Of a stretch of 64,000 nt of DNA, positions 43,754-51,737 are shown one piece after another. How positions within the stretch are numbered: the stretch's first letter is position 1; the number at the start of each line of letters is the position of its first letter. Source of the DNA: JALZVT01 sp039029135 (lineage in GTDB: Bacteria; Pseudomonadota; Gammaproteobacteria; Pseudomonadales; Azotimanducaceae); NCBI GenBank assembly GCA_039029135.1, contig JBCCGT010000003.1:186001-250000 (forward strand). The letters run 5' to 3'. The notes under the pieces are model-generated. The model had not been told where the DNA came from, did not search any database, and was given only the letters and a program-made list of their open reading frames with translations. The position numbers and the translations under genes were made by a program.

Positions 43754-44244
43754 CCGGCCTGCAGCGCGCGGAGCTCAGTCGCCGTGGCGATGAGATCCAT
43801 CTTCGCGATCTGCCAGCCATGGCTGGGGCTGTAGACGCACTCGTCGACATAGGTGCCGATGAAGGTCATGACCTCGTCTGCCGTCGAGTGCCAGGCGCTT
43901 AGATAGCTCTCCATGTGCGCACGTCCGTCGCGACCGCCGCCGGGCAGCGACTCGATCGTGACAATCTGCGATCCGATCAGATGTTGGGTCGCCTGATAGC
44001 GCGACAGCGCGTCGCGCACGACCTCATACCACGCGTCCGGTCCGCTCACGGCTTCGATGCTCGCCGCCTCCAGATGCGCATCACCGGTGAAGATCTCGCG
44101 GTAGATCTGCAGTCCTTGCGCCTTCGCAGCAGCGTCGCCGACGCCGATCAGGTCGGTCGCGTGACCGTAGCGCCGGCGCAGCTCTCCAATGTCCTGTTTG
44201 GCGATCCGTTCGGCGAGCTGCGGATCGATCGCGTCGTAGTTCAT
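43750..44244 (-). CDS. SnoaL-like/NTF2-fold protein
   Basis: 164 residues from ATG 44244 (AGGAGAGG nine bases before). The longer frame adds 63 residues with no homology. SnoaL-like core: DIGELRRRYGHATDLIGVGD, EIFTGDAHLEAASIEAVSG, ATQHLIGSQIVTIESLPGG. Downstream of the hydantoinase pair on the minus strand, and possibly in the same transcript. Confidence 0.8.
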   Translation of the reverse strand: MNYDAIDPQLAERIAKQDIGELRRRYGHATDLIGVGDAAAKAQGLQIYREIFTGDAHLEAASIEAVSGPDAWYEVVRDALSRYQATQHLIGSQIVTIESLPGGGRDGRAHMESYLSAWHSTADEVMTFIGTYVDECVYSPSHGWQIAKMDLIATATELRALQAG

Positions 44245-44335
44245 GGCCCCTCTCCTGATGCGTGCCTGCCCCATGCTCGCGCGCTCGCGTGACGCTGTCG
44301 AGTGGCGTGCCCGCGCCGCGGATCGAACGAGGCGG

Positions 44336-45880
44336 CTAGGTCGCCCCGTATCCCCCGCCGCCGGGTGTCTGCAGGCGCAGGCGGCGTCCTGCGGGAACCA
44401 GATCCTTGCCTTTGCCCGGCAGCTCGGTGCCATCGTCTAGTGTCACCGAACCCGGCGCGCCGTCACCGCCGCCCGCGCGGCCGCGCGCCGGATAGCGAAT
44501 GCGATCGAACATGCGGGAGATCCAAAAGTCCGCGCCCTCGCGGTGCTCGATCTCGATTCGCTGTCCTGCGCCCCCTGCCTGCGCGCCTGCACCGCCGCTG
44601 TCCATCGCGAACTCACGCTGCCAGAAGACCAGCGGCGCGGTGACCTCGTTGATCTCGGTCGGCGTCGTGCGTACGCCCGACGGAAAGGCTGTCGTCGCAA
44701 GTCCGGGCTTGTCGGGCCGCGCGCCGGTCCCGCCGTTGAAGATCGGATTGATCACGAACGGCGTACCGCCGCTGCGATCGTCGCTGAGCAGAACGGGATT
44801 CCAGATACACGAGGCCCCTTCAGCCGGGATCCTCTCGGGCAGGACCTGCGCCAGCGCGCCGAGAATGACGTCGGGCAGCAGCTGCCCGAGCGCGTGGCGG
44901 GCGGAGACGGCCGCCGGCGCCTGTGCGTTGAGAATGCTGTCCGCAGGCGCAGACACCCGCACCATTGCCAGCGAGCCCGCATTGTTCGGTATCTGATTGC
45001 CTATGACGCAGCGTACGCCAAAGCTGGCGTAGGCCTCCGTGTAATTGAGCGGCACGTTGATGCCCTTCGCCGAGCGCGCGGAGGTGCCGTCGAAATCGAC
45101 CTCGATCGACTCGGCGCCGATCGTGACGGCGCAGCGTAGATCGACGGCCGCGTCGTAGCCGTCAACCCGCATCTCGTGCCGCCAGGTACCCTGCGGCAGG
45201 CGCGCGATCTCGGCGCGCATCGCCTCGCGCGAGCGCTCAATAATGTGCGCGGAGATCTCCTCGAGATCTGCGACCCCCAGCTCGGCCAGCGCGGCCAACA
45301 GCTGCGTTGCGCCGGTCGCGTTGCAGGTGACCAGCGAATAAAGGTCCCCGCGCGCTACCGCGGGATCGCGCACGTTCGCCGCGACGATATCGAGCAGGGT
45401 GGCGTTGGGGACGCCCCGATCCATCAGCTTCATGATCGGGATGTTCAGCCCTTCTTCGTAAACCTCGGCGGCCTCGGGACCGAATCCGCGACCGCCGACG
45501 TCAGCGATGTGCGAGGTCGACGCGAACAGGGCAATACAGCGATCGCCGCTGTCGAATACGGGCGTCACCACGGTGAAATCGTTCAGGTGACCCGTGCCCA
45601 GCCAGGGATCGTTGGTGAGCAGCGCATCGCCCGGCGCCAGCGTCGGCAGCGGATAGCGCTCCAGAAAGTGTCCGACCGCCGCGGCCATCGCGTTGACGTG
45701 ACCGGGCGTGCCGGTGACGGCCTGCGCGAGCATCGCGCCGTGGGTGTCGAACACGCCAGCCGATAGATCCCCGGCCTCGCGCACAACGGTGGAGAACGCG
45801 GTGCGCATCAGGGTCTGCGCCTGCTCTTCGACGATCGCGAGCAGGCGATCCCACAGCAGCTGTCTGGTTAAGGTATCCAT
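44336..45880 (-). CDS. N-methylhydantoinase B / 5-oxoprolinase-type subunit
   Basis: 514 residues of the HyuB family: VVREAGDLSAGVFDTHGAMLAQA near the N-terminus, NDPWLGTGHLNDF, DVGGRGFGPEA, and GFGVRCV-type core with PNNAGSLAMVRVSAP. HyuA and HyuB form a heteromer that hydrolyses hydantoins, 5-oxoproline or related imides with ATP (caprolactamase/oxoprolinase family). It follows hyuA on the same strand with a 56-base gap. The substrate cannot be told from sequence. Confidence 0.94.
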   Translation of the reverse strand: MDTLTRQLLWDRLLAIVEEQAQTLMRTAFSTVVREAGDLSAGVFDTHGAMLAQAVTGTPGHVNAMAAAVGHFLERYPLPTLAPGDALLTNDPWLGTGHLNDFTVVTPVFDSGDRCIALFASTSHIADVGGRGFGPEAAEVYEEGLNIPIMKLMDRGVPNATLLDIVAANVRDPAVARGDLYSLVTCNATGATQLLAALAELGVADLEEISAHIIERSREAMRAEIARLPQGTWRHEMRVDGYDAAVDLRCAVTIGAESIEVDFDGTSARSAKGINVPLNYTEAYASFGVRCVIGNQIPNNAGSLAMVRVSAPADSILNAQAPAAVSARHALGQLLPDVILGALAQVLPERIPAEGASCIWNPVLLSDDRSGGTPFVINPIFNGGTGARPDKPGLATTAFPSGVRTTPTEINEVTAPLVFWQREFAMDSGGAGAQAGGAGQRIEIEHREGADFWISRMFDRIRYPARGRAGGGDGAPGSVTLDDGTELPGKGKDLVPAGRRLRLQTPGGGGYGAT

Positions 45881-45936
45881 CGGTGTTCTTCTAATCGTTT
45901 CCCATTGGAGTCATTGTCCATTTGAGCTGATCGCGG

Positions 45937-48009
45937 TCACTCGTTGCCCCCTGTCGCCTCGAGAATCAGATCGGCATAGGCGTTCGCGCGCACGGTGAAA
46001 CCGCGTGGCACATAGGTCGTCGTCTGTTCCTCGGTAACGACCGCCGGTCCGAGGCGAGGTTCGCCGTCAATGGCGGTGCGCGGCAGGATGACGACGCTCT
46101 CTTCTGCGCCGTCATAGCCGTGCCCGCTCCCATCGCGAGGCTGCTGCGCTTGCTCGTTGGCGAGGCCGACCGCGCGGGCGTGCGGCGTGCCGGCGGCGAG
46201 CAGCGCGACGTCGCGATCCGCGAGTTTCAAACTGACGCTCATCAGTTCGACGTCGAGTCCGGGAATCGCCGCGCCGTACAGTGTCCTGTATGCGTCCTCG
46301 AAACGCGCGCGCAGCTCGTCCACCTCCACCCGTCCCTGTGCCGGCAGCTCGACGCCGATCTCATATCCTTGTCCGCCGTAGCGCATGAAGGCGCGGCGCT
46401 GTACCAACAGCTCGGCATCGGCCGCCACCGCGGGCCGGACGACACGACTTGCCTCCGCGAGCATGTCTTCGGTCAGCGCCTGCAGCAGCGACGGCTCATA
46501 GTCTTTCAGTTCCGTGAAGCGGCTGCGCACGACCTCGAACGCGATCGGCGCGGCGAGAAAGCCGAGCGCGCTGCCGACCCCCGCGCCGGCGGGAACCACG
46601 ATGCGCGACACACCCAGTTTTTGCGCCAGCCGCGCGGCGTGCAGGGGTGCCGCACCCCCAAACGCGATCAGCGTCCTGCCGGCGACGTCCTTGCCCCACT
46701 CGTTGGCGTGCGCGCGGGCGGCCGCGGCCATACTCTCGTCGACGATTTCGCTGACCGCGCGCGCCGCGCTGCGCGCATCGGCTTCGAGCTTGGCGAGGGC
46801 TGCCCGAGCCGCGTCGGCATCCAAGCGCATTCGGCCGCCAGCGAAGGCGTCCCCCGCCAGACGACCGAGCAGCACATCTGCATCCGTCACGGTCGGCTCG
46901 ACCCCGCCGCCGCCATAGCAGGCCGGTCCCGGATCGCTGCCGGCGCTCTGCGGACCGACCTGCACCCGCTCGAGTTCGTCGCGGCGCGCGATACTGCCGC
47001 CACCAGCGCCGATCTCGACCATCTCGATCACCGGAATACGCAGCGGCAGGCCGCTGCCCTTCTTGAACCGGTACTGGCGATCGACCTCGAAGGCGCGGGA
47101 CAGCAGCGGTTCGCCGTCGTCGATGAGCGAGAGCTTCGCGGTTGTGCCGCCCATGTCGAAGGCAAGCACGCGATCCAGTTCGAGCCGGCGGGCGTGGCTG
47201 GCCGCGAGGATTGCGCCGCCCGCCGGTCCAGACTCGACGAGGCGGATCGGTTGTGCCGCCGCGGTCGCGGCGGTCGTCAGCCCACCGCCGGACGTCATCA
47301 GCAGCAGCGCGCCGGTAAAGCCGCCGCCGGCGACCCTCGCCTCCAGGTCCGCGAGATAGTTGGCCATCAGCGGGCGCACGTACGCGTTCGCCACCGCGGT
47401 AGAAAACCGCTCGTACTCGCGTATCTCGGGACAGACATCGCACGCGAGCGTCACGCTGACGTGCGGTAGGCGCTCGGCCAGACGCGTCCCGATACGCCGT
47501 GCATGTGTAGGGTTGGCGTAATCGTGCAACAGACCGACGGCCACGCTCTCGACTTGGGCTGCATTCAGCGCTTCGATGGCGCGCTCGACGGAGGCATCGC
47601 ACAAGGGCACCAGCACGCCACCGTCGGCGGCAATGCGTTCCTCGATCGGCAGGCGCAGTTCCCGAGGCACCAGCGGCGCGGGCCGTTCGATGTTGAGATC
47701 GTACTGCTCAAAACGATTCTCAAACGCCATCGCCAGCACGTCACGATGACCGGCAGTGGTGAGCAGCGCGGTGCGTGCGCCGCGGCGCTCGATGAGCGCG
47801 TTGGTCGCGAGCGTCGTGCCATGCAGGATGACGTCGGCGTCGGCAAGCGACCCACCCGCGAGCGCTAGCACCTCTGCGATGCCTTCGAGTACCGCGTTCG
47901 CCGGCGCCTCGTGACTCGTGAGGATCTTGGTGCTGAAAAGGCGCCCGTCCCAGGACGCGACAACGTCGGTAAAGGTGCCGCCGATATCGACCGCGAGCTT
48001 GTTCGTCAT
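45937..48009 (-). CDS. N-methylhydantoinase A / 5-oxoprolinase-type subunit
   Basis: 690 residues of the HyuA ATPase family: LAVDIGGTFTDVVA at the start, HGTTLATNALIERRGARTALLTT, LAFDMGGTTAKL, IGAGGGSIARRDELERVQVGPQSAGSDPGPACYG, and the family C-terminal domain. It works with the HyuB subunit downstream to hydrolyse amide or imide rings at ATP cost. Start ATG 48009, about 100 bases from the divergent thioesterase-like gene. First gene of the minus-strand row with hyuB and the SnoaL-like gene. Confidence 0.94.
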   Translation of the reverse strand: MTNKLAVDIGGTFTDVVASWDGRLFSTKILTSHEAPANAVLEGIAEVLALAGGSLADADVILHGTTLATNALIERRGARTALLTTAGHRDVLAMAFENRFEQYDLNIERPAPLVPRELRLPIEERIAADGGVLVPLCDASVERAIEALNAAQVESVAVGLLHDYANPTHARRIGTRLAERLPHVSVTLACDVCPEIREYERFSTAVANAYVRPLMANYLADLEARVAGGGFTGALLLMTSGGGLTTAATAAAQPIRLVESGPAGGAILAASHARRLELDRVLAFDMGGTTAKLSLIDDGEPLLSRAFEVDRQYRFKKGSGLPLRIPVIEMVEIGAGGGSIARRDELERVQVGPQSAGSDPGPACYGGGGVEPTVTDADVLLGRLAGDAFAGGRMRLDADAARAALAKLEADARSAARAVSEIVDESMAAAARAHANEWGKDVAGRTLIAFGGAAPLHAARLAQKLGVSRIVVPAGAGVGSALGFLAAPIAFEVVRSRFTELKDYEPSLLQALTEDMLAEASRVVRPAVAADAELLVQRRAFMRYGGQGYEIGVELPAQGRVEVDELRARFEDAYRTLYGAAIPGLDVELMSVSLKLADRDVALLAAGTPHARAVGLANEQAQQPRDGSGHGYDGAEESVVILPRTAIDGEPRLGPAVVTEEQTTTYVPRGFTVRANAYADLILEATGGNE

Positions 48010-48110
48010 GTCGCTATACTAGCTCGCTTTGCGCCGGCGATATGCCTCGATTGCGGCTCGGGCCGCGCTTCTTCGCAGCAGCATGAAATAGCGGGACGGC
48101 ACGACAAGAA

Positions 48111-48998
48111 ATGGAAAGATCAGTTACCGGTTATCTGGGCAGCGTGAATCGCTGGGAGTGCGACGAAAACGATCATCTGAACGTCCGCCACTTCGCCGTT
48201 AAGGCGAACGAAGCGCTTGGCAACGCGCTAGAACACTTCTACCCCGAGACAACGCTGGAACTGGTCAGCCAGCACATTCGCTTTCTGACCGAGGCGCGGG
48301 TGGCGGTGCCGCTCGCCGGTCGCGCGACACTGCACGGCAGCCCCGACCCCGCAACCGACAGCGTTGTCGTCAGTGTGGAGCTGATTAACCCCGTCAGCGG
48401 GACACTGCACGCGGCCTTTGTGAGCACCCTGCGACTGCCGCCGGACACCGAGCGCCACGACTATTTGCCGCTGCGGGAAGAGGCCGCACCCAAAGGCCTG
48501 CCGACCGATACGCAGCGATTCGCCGAGCAGTCTTTAACGGCGGCCTACGCCGCGGGCATGTGGGATATCAGCTACGGTCGTGTCGCGCTCGCCGAGAGCC
48601 TCGTGGACGACGACGGGTCGGCGCGCCTAGCTCCTGAACACGTCATCGGCCGCGTCTCGGACGGCATGGCGCACCTTTGGTCGCGGGTGCGCGGCAGCGC
48701 AGAATCAGGGGAACCTCAAGACCGGCAGCGCGGCGAGTTTGGCGGTGCCGCGCTCGAGTACCACATCGATTTTGCGGCCAGCGTCGATCTCGGCGAGCAA
48801 GTGCGCGTCGTCTCGGGCGTTGAAGCCTACGGCAACAAGACCCTCACCTTCCGCCACCTGTTGTACGGCGCAGACGCATCGCGGCCGGCGGCGCGCATGC
48901 TGGTTGTCGCAGTCAGCATGGATCTCGGGGCGCGGCGCGCGATCGCGATTCCTGACGAGCAGCGACAGCGTCTGGACGCCCTACTGCTGCGCTCTTAG
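48111..48998 (+). CDS. Double-hotdog thioesterase-like protein
   Basis: 295 residues with two hotdog-fold halves. The N-half has WECDENDHLNVRHF, the classic D-x3-H-x-N active-site region of 4HBT-type thioesterases, followed by TTLELVSQHIRFLTEARVAVPLAGRATLHG. The C-half has GGAALEYHIDFAASVDLGEQVRVVSGVEAYGNKTLTFRH. Acyl-CoA or acyl-ACP thioesterases of this build are common. No clear operon partner: it is divergent from hyuA and its stop is 5 bases from the convergent receptor gene's stop. It could release acyl-CoA products of the pathway. Confidence 0.82.
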   Translation: MERSVTGYLGSVNRWECDENDHLNVRHFAVKANEALGNALEHFYPETTLELVSQHIRFLTEARVAVPLAGRATLHGSPDPATDSVVVSVELINPVSGTLHAAFVSTLRLPPDTERHDYLPLREEAAPKGLPTDTQRFAEQSLTAAYAAGMWDISYGRVALAESLVDDDGSARLAPEHVIGRVSDGMAHLWSRVRGSAESGEPQDRQRGEFGGAALEYHIDFAASVDLGEQVRVVSGVEAYGNKTLTFRHLLYGADASRPAARMLVVAVSMDLGARRAIAIPDEQRQRLDALLLRS

Positions 48999-49003
48999 CG
49001 GTT

Positions 49004-50917
49004 TCAAAAGTCGTAGCGCAGCGCGCCGTAAATGGTTCGCGGCGCGTTGCGAAACCCGGCCAGCTCCGAATAGTTCTTATCGAACAGATTCACAATGCGC
49101 ACCTCAAGCATCGTCTTCGGCAGCACGCGGACGCGGGCGAAGGCGTCGAATACCGCGTAATCGTCGAGCCCGACGCGGCCGACGCCGAACAGCTCGTCCT
49201 CGGCGTCGATGACAAAGCGGCCGGTCGCGCCGATACGCAGTACGTCGTTGCTCCAATCCGCGCTGACGCGACCGCTGTGTTTCGGTCGGCGGATGCGCTG
49301 TTGGTCGTCCGGCGTCTCGGTATCGTTGAACTGATAGCTCGCTGCCAGACCGAAGGCTCCGGCAGTGCCGCGAGCCGAGGCCGTGAAGCCGCGCGAATCG
49401 GTCCGACCGCTGCTCTGCAGATAGCCGCTGAAGCCGATCAGATCGAAGCCGATGGCGTCCTCGACAGACTGCGAAAACGCGGTGAACGACGCGCTGAAGT
49501 TCTCGCCCTCGAGGTCGACGCCGAGATCGAGTCCGCGGCTGCGTTCCTCGCGCAGATTTTCATCGAGGGCGGCGCCGAAGGCGAATGGGCCGCGGTTGTA
49601 AGCCTCCTCAAACAGGCTAGGCGCGCGGAACGCGGTACCGAAACTGCCGCGCATTCGCAGGCTGCGGCCGGACGCCAACGTGCGCTGCCAGGCGGTGCTG
49701 GCACGCACGCTCAGGTATTGGCCGAAATCGTCGTTATCATCGAAACGCAGGCCCAGACTCAGATCGACGGCGCCGCGATAGGCGGACTCGACGAACAGCG
49801 CACGCTGCTCGCGCGCATCGGTCGCATCTTCTTCGCGCCGCCATTCTACGCCGACCGCGTGTTCGAGCGCGGTACCGGAGAAGGTCGCGGCGTAGTCAAT
49901 CTTGGATATCTGTCCCTCGGTGTCGAACGACGGCGCATCGTTCGCAAAGTTGCGGCGCTCGATGTCGTTGGTCTGAGCGCTGAACTGATGGTGCGCGCGC
50001 TCGCCCTCGAACACGCCCCCCAGACGGCCCCCGAGTTGCTCGAAGCGCTCGACGCAGTCGTTGGTAGAGGGGAAACCGCAGCCGTCGAACTCTGTGTCGG
50101 CGTCCGTATGGCGCACGACCGCGGTGAACAGCAGCGCGTCGCTTGCGCGCACCGTGCCGCGCGCGTGCAGGGTGCGGTTGCTGTAGCCATCGCGCTCGTC
50201 GCTGAGATCGTTGGTTGACGCGTTGAAACCGCCCTCGCGAAAGCGTTCGGCGCTGATGTCACCGCTCACCCGATCGTTGCCGCCGCCGATACGCAGCGCC
50301 GCGTGCGTCTCGTCCCGCTCGCCGCCCTCTAGGCGCAGCGTGCCACCGAAGCCGTCGGTACTCCGTCGAGTGACGACGTGCACCACCCCACCCGCGTCGC
50401 CGCCGTGCAGGAACGCCTGCGGGCCGGCGAGAATCTCGATGCGATCGACCTCGGCGCCCGTCAGGACGTGCTGGACAAAGGGCAGCACTTGCGGTGCGGC
50501 GACGTCGGACTGTTCAAGCCCGTCGACCAATAGCCTGGTGCGAAAGCCCTCTTCGCCGCGTACGTTCAGCGTCGCGGCGCGCCCGGTACCGCCGGCGGTC
50601 GTAAGGGTCACACCGCCCTGCCCGGCGACGGCATCGCCCAGCGCGACGGTACTCGCGAGCGCCGCGCTGTCGCCGACAACGGTCGTCACGCCTAGAGGTA
50701 CCGGTTGGGTCAGGCGCGTTGCCGTGACGACGATTTCTTCAATCACGGCGTCATCTTCGGCAAATGCGAAGCTAGCCACGCAGATTTGGGCAACGGAACA
50801 AAGCGCGGCGGTCACGAATCCGAATCTCGTCCGCACGGGGTTCGTTGGGTTGTTGCGCCTCGCGGCAGGCGATGAGACGCACTTAGAAATGAAAACTCGA
50901 GTGGTGTTCGTATGCAC
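49004..50917 (-). CDS. BtuB-like TonB-dependent cobalamin receptor
   Basis: 637 residues from GTG 50917, which has GGAGGG six bases before and sits right after a cobalamin riboswitch. The longer frame reaches into the riboswitch and is discarded. Signal peptide VTAALCSVAQICVASFAFA, TonB-box-like EEIVVTATRL, plug (TLNVRGEEGFRTRLLVDG), then a 22-strand-type barrel ending YGALRYDF. Outer-membrane receptor, here predicted to import corrinoids on the strength of the riboswitch. Size matches BtuB (about 600). Adenosyltransferase lies immediately upstream on the same strand. Confidence 0.92.
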   Translation of the reverse strand: MHTNTTRVFISKCVSSPAARRNNPTNPVRTRFGFVTAALCSVAQICVASFAFAEDDAVIEEIVVTATRLTQPVPLGVTTVVGDSAALASTVALGDAVAGQGGVTLTTAGGTGRAATLNVRGEEGFRTRLLVDGLEQSDVAAPQVLPFVQHVLTGAEVDRIEILAGPQAFLHGGDAGGVVHVVTRRSTDGFGGTLRLEGGERDETHAALRIGGGNDRVSGDISAERFREGGFNASTNDLSDERDGYSNRTLHARGTVRASDALLFTAVVRHTDADTEFDGCGFPSTNDCVERFEQLGGRLGGVFEGERAHHQFSAQTNDIERRNFANDAPSFDTEGQISKIDYAATFSGTALEHAVGVEWRREEDATDAREQRALFVESAYRGAVDLSLGLRFDDNDDFGQYLSVRASTAWQRTLASGRSLRMRGSFGTAFRAPSLFEEAYNRGPFAFGAALDENLREERSRGLDLGVDLEGENFSASFTAFSQSVEDAIGFDLIGFSGYLQSSGRTDSRGFTASARGTAGAFGLAASYQFNDTETPDDQQRIRRPKHSGRVSADWSNDVLRIGATGRFVIDAEDELFGVGRVGLDDYAVFDAFARVRVLPKTMLEVRIVNLFDKNYSELAGFRNAPRTIYGALRYDF

Positions 50918-50956
50918 CGGCAGCCCTCCGCTGACTGGATCACAGGATGAATGAGC

Positions 50957-51092
50957 AGCGGGCCGGTTTCGGGCTTGCGCGTTAGCGCCTACCGTTGCGG
51001 GGGCAGCGCCGGACTCGAATCGCGTCGCAAGACGCGCTGTACCGGCTTCCCGTTTAACCCCAGGCTCGGCGACCCAGGGCACCCGTTTTGGT
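50957..51092 (-). promoter_or_regulatory. Cobalamin (adenosylcobalamin) riboswitch
   Basis: Minus-strand leader with the conserved core of the AdoCbl riboswitch: a TTAAACGGGAAGCCGGT segment (51041-51060), CCGGCGCTGCCCCCGCAACGG (50990-51012), and a B12-box-like CAAGCCCGAAACCGGCC (50961-50977). A TATAGT -10 box at 51105-51100 would place transcription start near the 5' end of the element. About 40 bases separate it from the GTG of the BtuB-like gene, whose GGAGGG lies in that stretch, so translational control by sequestration is plausible. Confidence 0.93.
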
Positions 51093-51125
51093 GGGCGCGA
51101 CTATACGCGAGTTTCGGACGCCGTA

Positions 51126-51141
51126 CATGGGCGCGCCCATG
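51126..51141. repeat. Perfect 16-bp palindrome upstream of the riboswitch promoter
   Basis: CATGGGCGCGCCCATG reads identically on both strands and lies about 21 bases upstream of the -10 box of the riboswitch promoter. A second inverted repeat GATTAG-CGTGA-CTAATC (51160-51176) overlaps the stop codon of the adenosyltransferase gene. Either could be an operator, or a terminator-like or attenuating hairpin. Confidence 0.6.
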
Positions 51142-51170
51142 GGCGTTTCTCAGGTGGTGGATTAGCGTGA

Positions 51171-51737
51171 CTAATCGGTTGCGGGCTTGGGCGCCTGTTC
51201 CCACAGCGTCTCGGCCTCCCCCAACTCGCGCGCGCGTATGCGCCCCGCAACGAACAGCAGATCGCTGAGGCGATTGAGATAGACCCGCGCATCCGGATTC
51301 AGATCATCCGCGGCGGCACCCAGCGTCACCAGTCGACGCTCGGCGCGACGACAGACGGTGCGCGCAAGCTGCAAGGTCGCAACGCTGCGACTGCCGCCCG
51401 GTAGCAGAAAGTTCTGCAGCGGCGGCAGCGATGCGTTCCAGGCCGCCTGCGCCGCCTCGATCCGCGCAATCGCCTCCGGTCCCACGATCGCCGTGCCGGG
51501 CATGGCGAGTTCCCCGCCGAGGTCGAATAGCTCGTGCTGGGTGCGCGCCAGCGTCGCCCGCAGCTCGCTGTCTTCGGGCAGTTCGGCCAGGGCGACGCCG
51601 AGGCTCGCGTTCAGTTCGTCGACGGCGCCGATCGCCTCGATGCGAGGGCTGTCCTTCGCGAGTTTGTCTGGCCCGACGACGCGCGTCGTGCCGTCATCGC
51701 CGCTGCCCGTTGTGATGCTGGTCAGTCGATCGCTCAT
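51171..51737 (-). CDS. PduO-type cob(I)alamin adenosyltransferase
   Basis: 188 residues from ATG 51737, which overlaps the stop of the upstream decarboxylase (ATGA). The longer frame adds 88 non-family residues. PduO-family motifs: TTGSGDDGTTRV (ATP binding), RIEAIGAVDELNASLG, RTVCRRAERRLVTL and VYLNRLSDLLF. It transfers the adenosyl group of ATP to cob(I)alamin, making the coenzyme form needed by B12-dependent mutases. Placed just before the riboswitch-controlled receptor, it forms a B12 uptake and activation module. Confidence 0.95.
   Translation of the reverse strand: MSDRLTSITTGSGDDGTTRVVGPDKLAKDSPRIEAIGAVDELNASLGVALAELPEDSELRATLARTQHELFDLGGELAMPGTAIVGPEAIARIEAAQAAWNASLPPLQNFLLPGGSRSVATLQLARTVCRRAERRLVTLGAAADDLNPDARVYLNRLSDLLFVAGRIRARELGEAETLWEQAPKPATD

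Noticed and set aside
46120..47469. 449-residue antisense frame in hyuA
   Set aside because: Arg/Ala-rich composition of a GC-skew shadow. The HyuA motifs on the other strand are complete.
51174..51292. Small open frames in the riboswitch/adenosyltransferase border
   Set aside because: They overlap the ATR 3' end and the riboswitch and have no coding character.
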